Notes: a model not told the origin generated them from the sequence alone. A stretch of DNA of 64,000 nucleotides from Ureibacillus sinduriensis BLB-1 = JCM 15800 (GCF_000772955.1 NZ_JPVO01000053.1:124001-188000); one strand, 5' to 3'. Shown: positions 25,530-34,338, numbered from the stretch's first letter. Numbers and translations are program-made.

Positions 25530-26804
25530 ATGGAACACAACTTACTAGAAATGTCGATTATAGGCACAATTATTAATCATCCATTTTTATTAAAAGAATC
25601 TGGCATAAATATAGGCCATTTCGACTCCAAAATTAATGTAAATATCATTTCAGTGATTGAGCAGCTAATGAGTGAAGGTAAAGAAGTAGAATTTGTCACT
25701 ATACTAATGCATCAAACGCCAGAATTTGTTGGTGGGGCCTCTTACTTAACAACCTGCATAGATAATTCAAACCTGGATAAATTCAACGGTCGTGTAGCTG
25801 AATTCCTTGATAAATGGAAGCAACGTGAAACTAGAAGAATCCAAAGCCTAAGTTTGCAAGAAGGATGGTCTGCCCAGGAGATTATCCAAAAGCTTTCAGA
25901 CTTGGACACTACAAGAATCGATGATCGCAAAAGTATTAAAAGCGAACTGGTGAAGTATTTCGAAATGCCATTTAACGAAACTCAAAAAGTAGATACTGGC
26001 ATCGAAAGTGGGATTACAGAGCTTGATAAATTAATTGAGGGATTCAGGCCAAAGGAGCTCACAATCATATCTGCAAGACCATCCGTAGGGAAAACCGATG
26101 TGATATTAACCATCGGGAAGAATGCAGGACTAAGGCATGTGACAACGATGTTTAAAAAGCGTGTTATACCCGTTGTTTTCAGCTTAGAAATGGAAACCGA
26201 ATTATTAGTCCTTAAAAGGTTAATTCCTTCTACAGTAGGCTTTAATCGTGGCAAAACGAAAGATTTATTCAACTTACTGACGGCCGAGCAAAAAGATAAG
26301 TGGTCAACTGATTTAGGCATCTTGTCTGAAAGTGGTTTTGAGTTCTTTGATAAACCTGGCCAAAAAGTATCTGAGATGCGTTCGAAAGTTCGGTTGCTAC
26401 AAAATGAGTACCCAGATTGCGAGTTTTTGGTCATGATTGATTACTTATCAATTATCAAGCCTGAGCAACCTGGCCAAAACCGGAATATAGAAATCGGTCA
26501 AATTACAAACGACTTAAAAACGATGGCAAAAGAATTGGGAGTACACGTAATTGTTTTGTCTCAACTTTCGAGAAATATCGAAACAAGACCAAACAAACGG
26601 CCAATGAATTCAGATTTACGTGAATCCGGTGAAATTGAACAAATCGCTGATATGATCATCGGTTTGTATCGAGAAGGCTACTACAACGAAGAAGTGAACA
26701 ATCAGACTTGGCAGCCATTTGAATTTTGCGTAACAAAAAATCGTAATGGTGGGGTTGGAACCGTAACAGCTGCTTACAACAGATTCTTAGGTGTTATTAA
26801 ATGA
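25530..26804 (+). CDS. DnaB-type replicative helicase
   Basis: 424 residues. The N-terminal domain matches DnaB (LLEMSIIGTIINHPFLL). The RecA-like core has Walker A SARPSVGKTD, EMETELLVLKRL, Walker B-type FLVMIDYLSIIKP, and VIVLSQLSRNIETRPNKRPMNSDLRESGEIEQIADMI. It unwinds phage DNA 5'-3' as a hexamer. The gene starts one base after the initiator's stop and overlaps the next gene by 4 bases. Confidence 0.93.
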   Translation: MEHNLLEMSIIGTIINHPFLLKESGINIGHFDSKINVNIISVIEQLMSEGKEVEFVTILMHQTPEFVGGASYLTTCIDNSNLDKFNGRVAEFLDKWKQRETRRIQSLSLQEGWSAQEIIQKLSDLDTTRIDDRKSIKSELVKYFEMPFNETQKVDTGIESGITELDKLIEGFRPKELTIISARPSVGKTDVILTIGKNAGLRHVTTMFKKRVIPVVFSLEMETELLVLKRLIPSTVGFNRGKTKDLFNLLTAEQKDKWSTDLGILSESGFEFFDKPGQKVSEMRSKVRLLQNEYPDCEFLVMIDYLSIIKPEQPGQNRNIEIGQITNDLKTMAKELGVHVIVLSQLSRNIETRPNKRPMNSDLRESGEIEQIADMIIGLYREGYYNEEVNNQTWQPFEFCVTKNRNGGVGTVTAAYNRFLGVIK

Positions 26805-27235
26805 CGTATCAAGAACTCCTGTTAGATGCCATTAAGTACGACGAGGAGAAACTAGCTTATTCGGTTTACTGGCTTATTAAAAACAAAGTGGTGAAAGGTA
26901 CTCAATACTCTCATGGTGTTAATTGGGATCAAGTGAATCATGCAGAAGTACAAGCCATGAGAGAACAAAATGAATTGAATCTCAATCCTATCAAACTATT
27001 CTCAGTTCCGATGGGAAACAATAGGCACATGCTTATTTTTGCTAAAGATGAACTGTCGGCTAGAGGGCATTATCTGAACGAAACGAATGAATTACCACCA
27101 AAGATATTCAACATTTCAAACGATATGGATAAAAGCTTTTGGTTCCCGGATAAAAACAAAAATCAGTCATTGCGCGAGTTAAAGGATGCAACGTTGATGT
27201 TTCCAGCTACAGCGATGATATTCGAAAAAGGGTGA
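26801..27235 (+). CDS. hypothetical phage protein, 144 aa
   Basis: Coupled to the helicase by an ATGA overlap. Soluble; contains YSVYWLIKNKVVKGTQYSHGVNWD and a C-terminal WFPDKNKNQSLRELKDATLMFPATAMIFEK. No family recognised. Its place suggests a replication accessory role. Confidence 0.65.
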   Translation: MTYQELLLDAIKYDEEKLAYSVYWLIKNKVVKGTQYSHGVNWDQVNHAEVQAMREQNELNLNPIKLFSVPMGNNRHMLIFAKDELSARGHYLNETNELPPKIFNISNDMDKSFWFPDKNKNQSLRELKDATLMFPATAMIFEKG

Positions 27236-27239
27236 TTAT

Positions 27240-27368
27240 GTGGAGAAAGAAAAGTTGGTTGAAGCATTACAACAAATTGCAGATATTACGGAACATCTAA
27301 CTGGATTCAATCCCACTTATGAAATTATAAACAGCATCGCAAACGGTGCGCTGGAGGAATCAAAATGA
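27240..27368 (+). CDS. small phage protein, 42 aa
   Basis: GTG start (VEKEKLVEALQQIADITEHL), ends GALEESK, overlapping ssb by 4 bases (ATGA). It is acidic and helical and carries the ribosome site GGAGG for ssb in its last codons. Function unknown. Confidence 0.5.
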   Translation: MEKEKLVEALQQIADITEHLTGFNPTYEIINSIANGALEESK

Positions 27369-27862
27369 TTAATCGTGTCATACTAGTTGGCCGACTTACT
27401 AAAGACCCGGAGCTTTCATATACACCTTCTGGAATACCGAAGACTCGCTTTACAGTCGCAGTAAATCGCTTCAAAAAAGAAGGTGAAGAACAACAAGCTG
27501 ACTTCATTAGCTGCATCGCCTGGAGAAAACAAGCTGAGAACCTAGCAAACTTCATGAAGAAAGGCAGTTTGATAGGTGTAGAAGGTCGAATCCAAACAAG
27601 TAGCTTTGAGGGCCAAGATGGAAAACGAGTTTATACAACCGATGTTGTAGCTGATCACATTCAATTCCTGGAACGAAATAATACGCAGCAAAGCCAACCT
27701 CAATCGAACCAACAAACACAACAATATAGCCAACCACAGCAACAACAACCTTGGGGGCAACAAACTAACAATCAGCAACAAAATTACACACGTGTAGATG
27801 AAGATCCATTCGCATCGAGTAGAGGGCCAGTGAATGTGTCAGAGGATGATTTGCCCTTCTAA
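27365..27862 (+). CDS. ssb: single-stranded DNA-binding protein
   Basis: 165 residues. OB-fold with MINRVILVGRLTKDPELSYTPSG, ISCIAWRKQAENLANFMKKGSLIGVEGRIQT, a Gln/Asn-rich flexible linker (about 110-145) and the acidic tip SEDDLPF that recruits partner proteins. It protects phage single strands in replication and recombination. GCTGGAGGAATC precedes the ATG. Confidence 0.96.
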   Translation: MINRVILVGRLTKDPELSYTPSGIPKTRFTVAVNRFKKEGEEQQADFISCIAWRKQAENLANFMKKGSLIGVEGRIQTSSFEGQDGKRVYTTDVVADHIQFLERNNTQQSQPQSNQQTQQYSQPQQQQPWGQQTNNQQQNYTRVDEDPFASSRGPVNVSEDDLPF

Positions 27863-27873
27863 GGAGTGATATT

Positions 27874-28452
27874 TTGGACAGATTTCTTGTTAAATACCTT
27901 GATAAGTCAGCTGGGGGCGTAACGGATATAGAAGTCGATGCAGACAATGCAGAAGTAGCTAGAATAAAAATTCGCCAATTCATAGGTATCGGAAAACCAA
28001 TACTGGACGTCGTGCCAATCAAGGTGCAGAAGAACAAATATAAAAACAAAAAAGTGGAATATGACGGGATTAAGTTTGATTCCAAGATGGAGCGAGATTA
28101 CTATATTCACCTCAAACAGTTGCAAGCAAACGGTATCGTTTACGAGTTCTTCATGCAAAAGAATTATGTTCTGATAGATGCTTACACAAGGAATGATGGA
28201 ACTAAAGTTAGGGCGAGTTATTACAAAGCCGATTTCGAGGTCCATTACTCCGATAATCGTGTTGAAGTAATTGATATTAAAGGGATGCTGACGGAAGTTT
28301 TCAAATTAAAGCAGAAAATCTTCGAAACTCGTTATCCCTTTGAACTGAAATTAATAACTTACTCAAAAAAATATGGTGGTTGGATTACGCTGCAGGATTT
28401 AGAAGAGAAACGTAAACAAAATAAACTACTAAACCAAAAGGGGACTATATAA
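27874..28452 (+). CDS. DUF1064 family phage nuclease-like protein
   Basis: 192 residues, TTG start after AAGGAGTG. The core VEYDGIKFDSKMERDYYIHLKQLQANGIV ... YYKADFEVHYSDNRVEVIDIKGM has the E ... D ... D-x-K pattern of PD-(D/E)XK nucleases and matches DUF1064. Holliday-junction or VRR-type endonuclease activity is suggested by the fold but not shown for this family to my knowledge. Confidence 0.8.
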   Translation: MDRFLVKYLDKSAGGVTDIEVDADNAEVARIKIRQFIGIGKPILDVVPIKVQKNKYKNKKVEYDGIKFDSKMERDYYIHLKQLQANGIVYEFFMQKNYVLIDAYTRNDGTKVRASYYKADFEVHYSDNRVEVIDIKGMLTEVFKLKQKIFETRYPFELKLITYSKKYGGWITLQDLEEKRKQNKLLNQKGTI

Positions 28453-28453
28453 C

Positions 28454-28784
28454 ATGAAAAAACTATTAGTGCAAAAAGAACAATGGATCGCTTACAAAAG
28501 AAGAAGCAGAGGAAATTGTAAATGATGCAAAAGAAAATGATGAAATGAACATGCACAAGATCACTGAAAAGTTTAATAAAAACGGAGTTTACTTCTTGGT
28601 TGATGTTCAGTATCACTATGGAACACCAAAAGAAGTAATGGAAACTACACCACCGGAGAAGGATAAAGCTCCAGACGGCCAGCTAAGTATTGATGACGTT
28701 CATGAAGGCGTTGAGTATGCAGTTGAAGGTGATGGGACGGTATCTGTAACCGAAAAGCAAGAAGCCGAAGAAGTAACACAATAA
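28454..28784 (+). pseudogene. phage gene with a frameshift in an A5 run
   Basis: The ATG at 28454 opens MKKLLVQKEQ and then stops early. Another frame continues sensibly from the same point, NGSLTKEEAEEIVNDAKEND, through HKITEKFNKNGVYFLVDVQYHYG to an acidic tail ending QEAEEVTQ. Removing one A from the A5 run at 28473-28477 would give one protein of about 109 residues. The downstream frame's own first ATG (28545) has no ribosome site. It may be a mutation, a sequencing error or recoding. Confidence 0.6.
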
Positions 28785-28858
28785 AACTAAATAGGGAGTT
28801 CTCTTAAGGGGAGCTCTCTTTCTTTATACCAAAATTACCTAAAACGAGGTGCGTTCTA

Positions 28859-29230
28859 ATGAGGGAGATTAAGTTTCGAGCTTGGGATAAAGAAGAAGGT
28901 GAGTTTATAAACATTAGGTCATTTGGAATCTTGGAAAATGGTGAAGTTTGGTACGTACAAGCGATAGATGAAAATGAGAGAGATATTGACCCTCCATACT
29001 TTACCGATAGAGATGATTTAGTAATTATGCAATACACAGGCCTAAAAGACAAAAACGGTCGTGAGATTTATGAAGGGGATATTTGTTCCATAGACCATAG
29101 TGAACCACCAGTATTAATAAGGTACGAGGACACAAAAGGCAGATTTATATTTGAGGATAAGTTTTATGAAACGGAATGGAAAATTGATGATTTCCATTTG
29201 GACGAACTAAAAGTGGTTGGCAACATATAG
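28859..29230 (+). CDS. YopX family phage protein
   Basis: 123 residues. The family signature is clear: MREIKFRAWDKEEGEF at the start, LVIMQYTGLKDKNGREIYEGDIC in the middle, and the ending LDELKVVGNI. YopX proteins are widespread in Firmicutes phages and of unknown function. Ribosome site is modest (CGAGGTGCG). Confidence 0.92.
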   Translation: MREIKFRAWDKEEGEFINIRSFGILENGEVWYVQAIDENERDIDPPYFTDRDDLVIMQYTGLKDKNGREIYEGDICSIDHSEPPVLIRYEDTKGRFIFEDKFYETEWKIDDFHLDELKVVGNI

Positions 29231-29262
29231 GAAAATCCCGAACTACTAGAAGGTGATGCCAA

Positions 29263-29463
29263 ATGACAGTAACCAAATCCAAATGGCAAAATCGCAAAGC
29301 TGTCAGTGGCCGAAACAAAACTGAATTAGATAAATTCGTAAAGCAGCATGAAGCACGAGGATGGAAAAAGGTCGGGAAAGGTGTAGAAATCCATGGAGCT
29401 TACAAAACGGAATATATCCAGGTGATGGAGTTTGGTCGGTTGGTGAATGAAGTTGGCATATGA
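29263..29463 (+). CDS. hypothetical phage protein, 66 aa
   Basis: AGAAGGTGATG before ATG. Basic protein, KSKWQNRKAVSGRNKTELDKFVKQHEARGWKKVGKGVE, possibly nucleic-acid binding. Its C-terminal codons overlap the next start by 17 bases. Confidence 0.65.
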   Translation: MTVTKSKWQNRKAVSGRNKTELDKFVKQHEARGWKKVGKGVEIHGAYKTEYIQVMEFGRLVNEVGI

Positions 29464-29656
29464 GCCGAAAAAACATTTCAACAATCGTATCTATGCTTTG
29501 TATCGTGGTGAGAATTATTTAACAGATGGCACACAGGAAGAACTCGCTCAATATTTAGGTGTTAAAAGAAAGACGATTCAATTTTATACGACACCGTCAT
29601 GGTTAAAACGATCGAGTGAAAAAGCATTGAGAGTTATTGCTTTGGATGATGATTAA
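29447..29656 (+). CDS. small helix-turn-helix phage protein, 69 aa
   Basis: Contains GENYLTDGTQEELAQYLGVKRKTIQFYTTPSWLKR, a short helix-turn-helix-like segment as found in many phage proteins of this length. Overlaps the preceding gene. Probably DNA binding; role unknown. Confidence 0.65.
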   Translation: MKLAYEPKKHFNNRIYALYRGENYLTDGTQEELAQYLGVKRKTIQFYTTPSWLKRSSEKALRVIALDDD

Positions 29657-29673
29657 CAGGGAGGTTTTAGCAG

Positions 29674-29982
29674 GTGGAATATGTTCAAGCTAAACGTTTG
29701 TTGGAACAGGCTCTCGAAAATCAGAAGACTATTAAAATCGATAAATTGAAGGAAATTATGGATGTAATAAAAGCGCATAAAAAAAGCGAGCTTCAATACT
29801 ACAAAGATAAATCCATTAATTTGGAGCGACGTTTGAAACAAATGAAACGGCAAAGCGAAAGTGTAATCGTTGTTAAAACGAAGCATGGCATTCCATCGGT
29901 AATTCAGCTATATGGTGTGCGTTATACACGTGATTCATCGTATAAGGTGTTCAACGGCAAGGTTATAAAAGGTGGCGAGTGA
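29674..29982 (+). CDS. hypothetical phage protein, 102 aa
   Basis: GTG start after CAGGGAGG. N-terminal two-thirds is a charged coiled-coil-like helix (LLEQALENQKTIKIDKLKEIMDVIKAHKKSEL). The end is strand-like: VVKTKHGIPSVIQLYGVRYT. Unknown family. Confidence 0.65.
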   Translation: MEYVQAKRLLEQALENQKTIKIDKLKEIMDVIKAHKKSELQYYKDKSINLERRLKQMKRQSESVIVVKTKHGIPSVIQLYGVRYTRDSSYKVFNGKVIKGGE

Positions 29983-30024
29983 GTGATTGCACCAAATTGC
30001 GAAGTAAAGGAGGAAGAATAGATT

Positions 30025-30162
30025 ATGCGATTTCAATGTGAAGAATGTATGAGTGATGAATACATTGAAATGGTTGGTAGTGGTGAAGATTCAAAAGGAG
30101 AATTCGAAGATTATGAGTGTGGAGAATGTCATCATATAAATCGAATTTATGATGAAGTGTAA
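30025..30162 (+). CDS. small zinc-ribbon phage protein, 45 aa
   Basis: AAAGGAGGAAG precedes ATG. Two CxxC pairs (FQCEECMS and YECGECHH) separated by an acidic loop form a likely zinc ribbon. Function unknown. Confidence 0.65.
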   Translation: MRFQCEECMSDEYIEMVGSGEDSKGEFEDYECGECHHINRIYDEV

Positions 30163-30202
30163 TGAACATACGAAGATTAAACGACAAAGGAGTAAATAGA
30201 CG

Positions 30203-30577
30203 TTGAACAGCATTCCAGAAATCGTTGAAATCGAAACAAGTAAATCAAAACGCTGTAAATGTAATCCGAAGTGTCAGGAATTTTACAGAGTAAACGGAAT
30301 TGATACCTATTGCAAAAAGCAACTTGAACAATTAGCTATCAATATCCTAAACACTGTAAACGGAACAATGATCGCACAGAAGAATTACAACAATCGAGGT
30401 TGGACAACTCTCCAGGAGCGAGCCATTATCGATTTTGTTGAAAAGAATGGTGTGCAGTTTGGTACCTATCGAATAATTGGTGAAATGATTGGGAAACCGA
30501 GAACAGCAGTTAAACGAAAAGTATATCAATTAGAAGAACAAGGTCGGTTAAAACGGAATCGAACGAAAGGGAGTTAA
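30203..30577 (+). CDS. putative DNA-binding phage protein, 124 aa
   Basis: TTG start after AAAGGAGT. An N-terminal Cys-rich piece (KRCKCNPKCQEFY ... YCKK) precedes a helix-turn-helix-like C-terminal domain, WTTLQERAIIDFVEKNGVQFGTYRIIGEMIGKPRTAVKRKVYQLEEQGRLKR. This resembles SANT/Myb-like or GcrA-like readers. Likely a regulator of middle or late genes. Confidence 0.65.
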   Translation: MNSIPEIVEIETSKSKRCKCNPKCQEFYRVNGIDTYCKKQLEQLAINILNTVNGTMIAQKNYNNRGWTTLQERAIIDFVEKNGVQFGTYRIIGEMIGKPRTAVKRKVYQLEEQGRLKRNRTKGS

Positions 30578-30579
30578 AC

Positions 30580-30924
30580 ATGACAATCGATGAACACATT
30601 ATCGCAAATGATGTATTGCGAAACGTAATGGATAAATTTAAAAATCAGCAAGTTAAAGGATTAGCGAAGTACGGTGAAACGGTCAATCCGGAATCGTATG
30701 ATGTTGTAGGCTGGCTGAACCATATGCAACAAGAAATGATTGATGGGGTTGTATATGCAGAAGTGTTGATTGGAGTAACCTCTAAGATTGTGGAGGAAAA
30801 TAAGAGGTTGCGTAAAGCATTAGAAGATATAGACAAACAAACATCTTATTTTTGGATGAATAAGAACGAGCAAATTAATCAAGCAAACGAAACTGCAAAA
30901 ATAGCATTGGAGGAATCAAAATGA
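30580..30924 (+). CDS. hypothetical phage protein, 114 aa
   Basis: Follows by 2 bases and overlaps the MazG-like gene by 4. N-terminal VMDKFKNQQVKGLAKYGETVNPESYDVVGWLNHMQQEMIDGVVYAEVL resembles the small helical phage proteins related to nucleotide pyrophosphohydrolases (E-x-x-D helix). Pairing with a MazG-like gene supports nucleotide metabolism, tentatively. Confidence 0.65.
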   Translation: MTIDEHIIANDVLRNVMDKFKNQQVKGLAKYGETVNPESYDVVGWLNHMQQEMIDGVVYAEVLIGVTSKIVEENKRLRKALEDIDKQTSYFWMNKNEQINQANETAKIALEESK

Positions 30925-31229
30925 ATGAATTAATCACAAAAGTAGAAGAATGGTCAAAAAATAAAGGATTGGATAAAGCTGAATCTAGTAAGCAGTTTTT
31001 GAAGGTTGTGGAGGAAGTCGGCGAAGTTGCTGCAGCATTAGCACGAAATGATAAAGATGCATTGCGTGATGGCATTGGTGATGTAGTCGTTACTTTAATC
31101 ATCTTAGCTCAACAAAACGACATGGATTTATACGAATGCTTAAATTGTGCGTATGACGAGATTAAAGGTCGAACAGGTAAGATGGTCGATGGAGTGTTTA
31201 TTAAGGAATCGGACTTGCAAGAGCAATAA
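30921..31229 (+). CDS. MazG-like nucleotide pyrophosphohydrolase
   Basis: 102 residues with the MazG/all-alpha NTP-PPase metal motif: FLKVVEEVGEVAAAL (E-x-x-E) followed by DALRDGIGDVVVTLIILAQQ (E/D-x-x-D). It hydrolyses (d)NTPs, or (p)ppGpp-type alarmones in some cases. Phages use such enzymes to adjust nucleotide pools or blunt host stress signalling. Confidence 0.88.
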   Translation: MNELITKVEEWSKNKGLDKAESSKQFLKVVEEVGEVAAALARNDKDALRDGIGDVVVTLIILAQQNDMDLYECLNCAYDEIKGRTGKMVDGVFIKESDLQEQ

Positions 31230-31355
31230 CACATCGTTTTACTGTTAAATTAAATGATTCTAGAGGTTTTAACTACTAGGATGATAATTTTGTTCACCTG
31301 AAACTTGAAACCTCTTAAATCGAACGCTAGATACCTTAAAATAGGTGGTGTAAAA

Positions 31356-31529
31356 ATGGCTCGTTCTATCCCTTTTCGAATGGTGAAAAATGTACCTTCT
31401 GATATTTGTGAAGGTGATGTAATAACTGTGGAAGGTAACGTAAAACAGAAAATAACAAAAAATAAATCTGTTAAATTTTTAGATATGCGAACTATGGTGA
31501 TAATTGGCCTTTGCAAAGATGTAGATTAG
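31356..31529 (+). CDS. small phage protein, 57 aa
   Basis: ATG chosen because AGGTGGTG precedes it; the upstream in-frame start at 31305 has none. The product is beta-rich (RMVKNVPSDICEGDVITVEG) and perhaps a small barrel. Unknown function. Confidence 0.55.
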   Translation: MARSIPFRMVKNVPSDICEGDVITVEGNVKQKITKNKSVKFLDMRTMVIIGLCKDVD

Positions 31530-31540
31530 GTGGTGCTTAA

Positions 31541-31939
31541 ATGTACGAATGGTTAAAAGAATATATCAAGCTACGAGAAGAAATATCCTATCTAGAATTA
31601 AAACTTGACCAGAATCAAACGGAATTAAAGCGATGGGTTGAAGGTGACCTGTCAAAGGTTAAGTTAGAAGCTGATTCAATTGCTTCTGGTTTAGAAGATA
31701 AGATTGAAATGCAATTGAAACTGTTAGATGAGAAAAAGAAACAACGTGATGAATTGATCGCGCTAGTAGAGAAGTTTGAAGGATTGGACAATCAAATCTT
31801 ACGTATGAAATGGTTTGAGGGTAAAACATTAGAACAAATTGCAGAGGAATTGCAATATAGTTACGGTTATATCAAACGAAAACATGCAGACATTATGAAA
31901 ATGATTAAGTTTGCCGATTCATTAGCTAGTAACCTTTGA
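31541..31939 (+). CDS. phage late-gene regulator with sigma-70 region 4-like HTH
   Basis: 132 residues. An N-terminal coiled coil (LREEISYLELKLDQNQTELKRW) is followed by LVEKFEGLDNQILRMKWFEGKTLEQIAEELQYSYGYIKRKHADIMKMI, a region-4-like helix-turn-helix. It is last in the early/middle operon, the usual place of ArpU/RinA-type activators of late genes. A terminator follows (32027-32058). Confidence 0.75.
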   Translation: MYEWLKEYIKLREEISYLELKLDQNQTELKRWVEGDLSKVKLEADSIASGLEDKIEMQLKLLDEKKKQRDELIALVEKFEGLDNQILRMKWFEGKTLEQIAEELQYSYGYIKRKHADIMKMIKFADSLASNL

Positions 31940-32026
31940 GTTAGTAACCTTTTGGATACGCTCTTTCTGGGTGCTGAATCTATTGTAAGAACGTTATATT
32001 ATGAGATTGTAATAGTTTGCAAGTTA

Positions 32027-32058
32027 GCAATCACTCCTAAGAAGAGTGGTTGCTTTTT
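32027..32058 (+). terminator. terminator closing the early/middle operon
   Basis: GCAATCACTC / GAGTGGTTGC with a short loop and TTTTT. It separates early genes from the cargo block. Confidence 0.85.
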
Positions 32059-32176
32059 CTTTATCAGAATTCTTCCATACAATTAATTTTCGATTAGAAT
32101 TACTGGGTGTATTGTCATAAAAATATGGAAGACATATACTGAGAAGGGTATAAATTATTTAGTAGGAGGAATTTGA

Positions 32177-33424
32177 ATGGATTTTAAAAATGAATTACAT
32201 AATTATTTACAAAATTTAAATGCTCTATCATATTTTTTATCTTTACAAGACGAAATTATGGAGAAATTTAGCTTTTCAGGTGAAATTGGTGAGTTGCTAG
32301 ATGTCAAACCAGATGCAGTTAGTATATTGGAAAAAAGTGCCCACTTGTATGGATTAGATGGAGAGTTGGTAATGGCGGAGCTAGCGAGTGCTAATGAAGA
32401 ATTTAATTCTTTAGGAGTAGAATTTTCTATAAGTGATGAAGACAACAAAAGTGTTAGGCTGAATATAAAAAATAAGTCTGTAATTTACGATATTCAAAAA
32501 GCAATGCAGTTAGGTGATTTATCTAATAGACAAATGCAAATGCTAAATAGAAGTTCTTTAACAAGCTTGATGATTTATTTTGAAAGTCTAATTGCTAGTA
32601 TAATTAAAGCTAGATTAGTTAAGTTTCCAAATGCATTTAATCCAAATGATAAATCTATAAAATATAAAGACTTAATGGATTTTGATAGTATGGATGAAGC
32701 ACTAGAACATTTAATAGAGATTGAAGTTGTGGATATAATGTACAATGGATTCAAAGTATGGATTCAATACTTATCTAAATCAGGAATAAAAATTGACATG
32801 ATTGAAGATTTGATTGAAGAGATAAATGAAATTTCCCAACGAAGAAACTTGTTTGTACATAACGATGGTGTAGTTAATAAAATATATTTAAATAAAGTGG
32901 ATTCTAAATTTATTAAGGAGGTGAAAAAAAACGATAGATTATCAATTTCAAAGGAGTATTTAAAAAATGCCATTAAAATTATAAAAATATTTGGTACTAT
33001 CATTTTGCTAGAAGCATGGAGAAACTTCGAAAAAGAAGATTTCGACCAAAATATAAGTTATCTTTCTAATTTAGGATTTGAAGGTCTCAGAGATGAAGAA
33101 TGGGAATTTTCTAAGTACATTTATGAGGGTATCTATAAGTACTCAGATTACCATGCTGTTAAAACATCAATGCAAATAAATATTTGGTTATGTCAAAAGC
33201 AATTGGGATATTTCGAATCGATAAAAGATAATATCTCAAAATTCGATGTCTCAGGAATGCAAACATACTTTAAGTTATGTATTCATGCTTTGCTCGAAGA
33301 AAATGATGATTTCTTTTCATTATTAGAAAAAGAACCAAATGCAATTTCAAAGGATGACCTTATAACATGGCCTATATTTAAACTAATAAGAGAAGATAGT
33401 AGATTTAGTAATTTTGTAAACTAA
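32177..33424 (+). CDS. HEPN-like domain protein, candidate abortive-infection cargo
   Basis: 415 residues, notably A/T-rich. The middle helical region holds RRNLFVHNDG (R223-N224 ... H228), the R-N-x3-H ribonuclease motif of HEPN domains, preceded by an acidic helix (MIEDLIEEINEIS) and a long N-terminal helical part (SLMIYFESLIASIIKARL). The C-terminal ~130 residues are helical and TPR-like. TAGGAGG precedes ATG. It has terminators on both sides and sits in a cargo slot between the late regulator and the packaging genes. HEPN proteins often act as toxins or RNA cutters in phage defence; activity here is inferred. Confidence 0.6.
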   Translation: MDFKNELHNYLQNLNALSYFLSLQDEIMEKFSFSGEIGELLDVKPDAVSILEKSAHLYGLDGELVMAELASANEEFNSLGVEFSISDEDNKSVRLNIKNKSVIYDIQKAMQLGDLSNRQMQMLNRSSLTSLMIYFESLIASIIKARLVKFPNAFNPNDKSIKYKDLMDFDSMDEALEHLIEIEVVDIMYNGFKVWIQYLSKSGIKIDMIEDLIEEINEISQRRNLFVHNDGVVNKIYLNKVDSKFIKEVKKNDRLSISKEYLKNAIKIIKIFGTIILLEAWRNFEKEDFDQNISYLSNLGFEGLRDEEWEFSKYIYEGIYKYSDYHAVKTSMQINIWLCQKQLGYFESIKDNISKFDVSGMQTYFKLCIHALLEENDDFFSLLEKEPNAISKDDLITWPIFKLIREDSRFSNFVN

Positions 33425-33476
33425 GTTATTTAAAATTCGATTTGAAACTTAGATTTTTAATATGCTGAAAAAATTC

Positions 33477-33517
33477 AACATCCAGATTTGTTGGGGTTGT
33501 TAGCAGTGGATGTTTTG
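33477..33517 (+). terminator. possible terminator after the HEPN-like gene
   Basis: CAACATCCA / TGGATGTTTTG around a 21-base loop, weaker than the others here. Confidence 0.5.
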
Positions 33518-33637
33518 CCTGTTATAGAATAGTAATTTAGTAAGTCACACTCAATGAGCTGTGGCTTTTGTTTTGTCAAAAATGTATTAATGACAGCATT
33601 CCTTTATATATGTATGATGTGTAAAGGAGGTCGGAAA

Positions 33638-34291
33638 ATGTTTAAAAATTGGACTAATAGAGACTGGTTTTGGTTATCGAGTTATTTTATTTTTATAGTA
33701 ATATTGCTTTTAGCAAACTTCTATCTTGAATGGGAAACGAATCTTTCGATAATTTCAAGCGCTACATCAATTGCTTTGGCTATTTTAGCGATTTTCTTAT
33801 CACTAAAGCAAGATTCTGAAAACAAAATATCGTCTGATACCAAACACTTAGATTTATCAAAACAGTTGAGAGAATTGTCACTTTCGATTATTAATAAACA
33901 AGATGGAATAACTGAGGTTTTAAATAATGTTGAGAAATCAGTAGATACAAATAATGAATTGGAAGAAAAACAAGAAAATTATACTCATGAACAATTATTA
34001 GAATATGGGGAAAAAGTTAAAAAAGAAACGATTCAAAAGTTTGAAAAAGAGTTAAATAAACAGATGTTAAAGAACTATGAAGATTTGGATAGAATTCAAA
34101 AAGGTTTCACTAACAGTGGGAAAAGAGATCCTAAAGAAATAATTAAAAACTATATTGAGAGCGTGAGTCACTATACAATTGAAGATGTACAGTTTCATTT
34201 AAGAGGTTATGGAATTGAAATGTCTACTCGAGCTATAAAAGTTATTTTAAATATGATTAAAAAAGAAGTGAATAATAAATTTGAACTATAA
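33638..34291 (+). CDS. two-helix membrane protein with cytosolic coiled coil
   Basis: 217 residues from the ATG preceded by AAAGGAGGTCG; the longer frame from 33554 has no such site. Membrane helices at about 11-32 (WLSSYFIFIVILLLANFYLEW) and 37-55 (SIISSATSIALAILAIFLSL). The rest is a charged cytosolic part with coiled coil and a basic C-terminal helical domain. Neighbour of the HEPN-like gene, low GC, own terminator. It could be a superinfection-exclusion protein or a membrane partner of its neighbour; no family recognised. Confidence 0.65.
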   Translation: MFKNWTNRDWFWLSSYFIFIVILLLANFYLEWETNLSIISSATSIALAILAIFLSLKQDSENKISSDTKHLDLSKQLRELSLSIINKQDGITEVLNNVEKSVDTNNELEEKQENYTHEQLLEYGEKVKKETIQKFEKELNKQMLKNYEDLDRIQKGFTNSGKRDPKEIIKNYIESVSHYTIEDVQFHLRGYGIEMSTRAIKVILNMIKKEVNNKFEL

Positions 34292-34310
34292 CTTAAGTAA
34301 TTATTAAAAC

Positions 34311-34338
34311 GGTCACATCAATTACGATGTGGCTTTTT
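34311..34338 (+). terminator. terminator after the membrane-protein gene
   Basis: GGTCACATC / GATGTGGC with AATTAC loop and T5. The same CACATC/GATGTGGCTTTT style appears again at 35027. Confidence 0.8.

Noticed and set aside
25982-26434. 150-codon minus-strand open frame
   Set aside because: It is antisense to the DnaB-type helicase, has no ribosome site, and has Ser/Leu-rich antisense composition.
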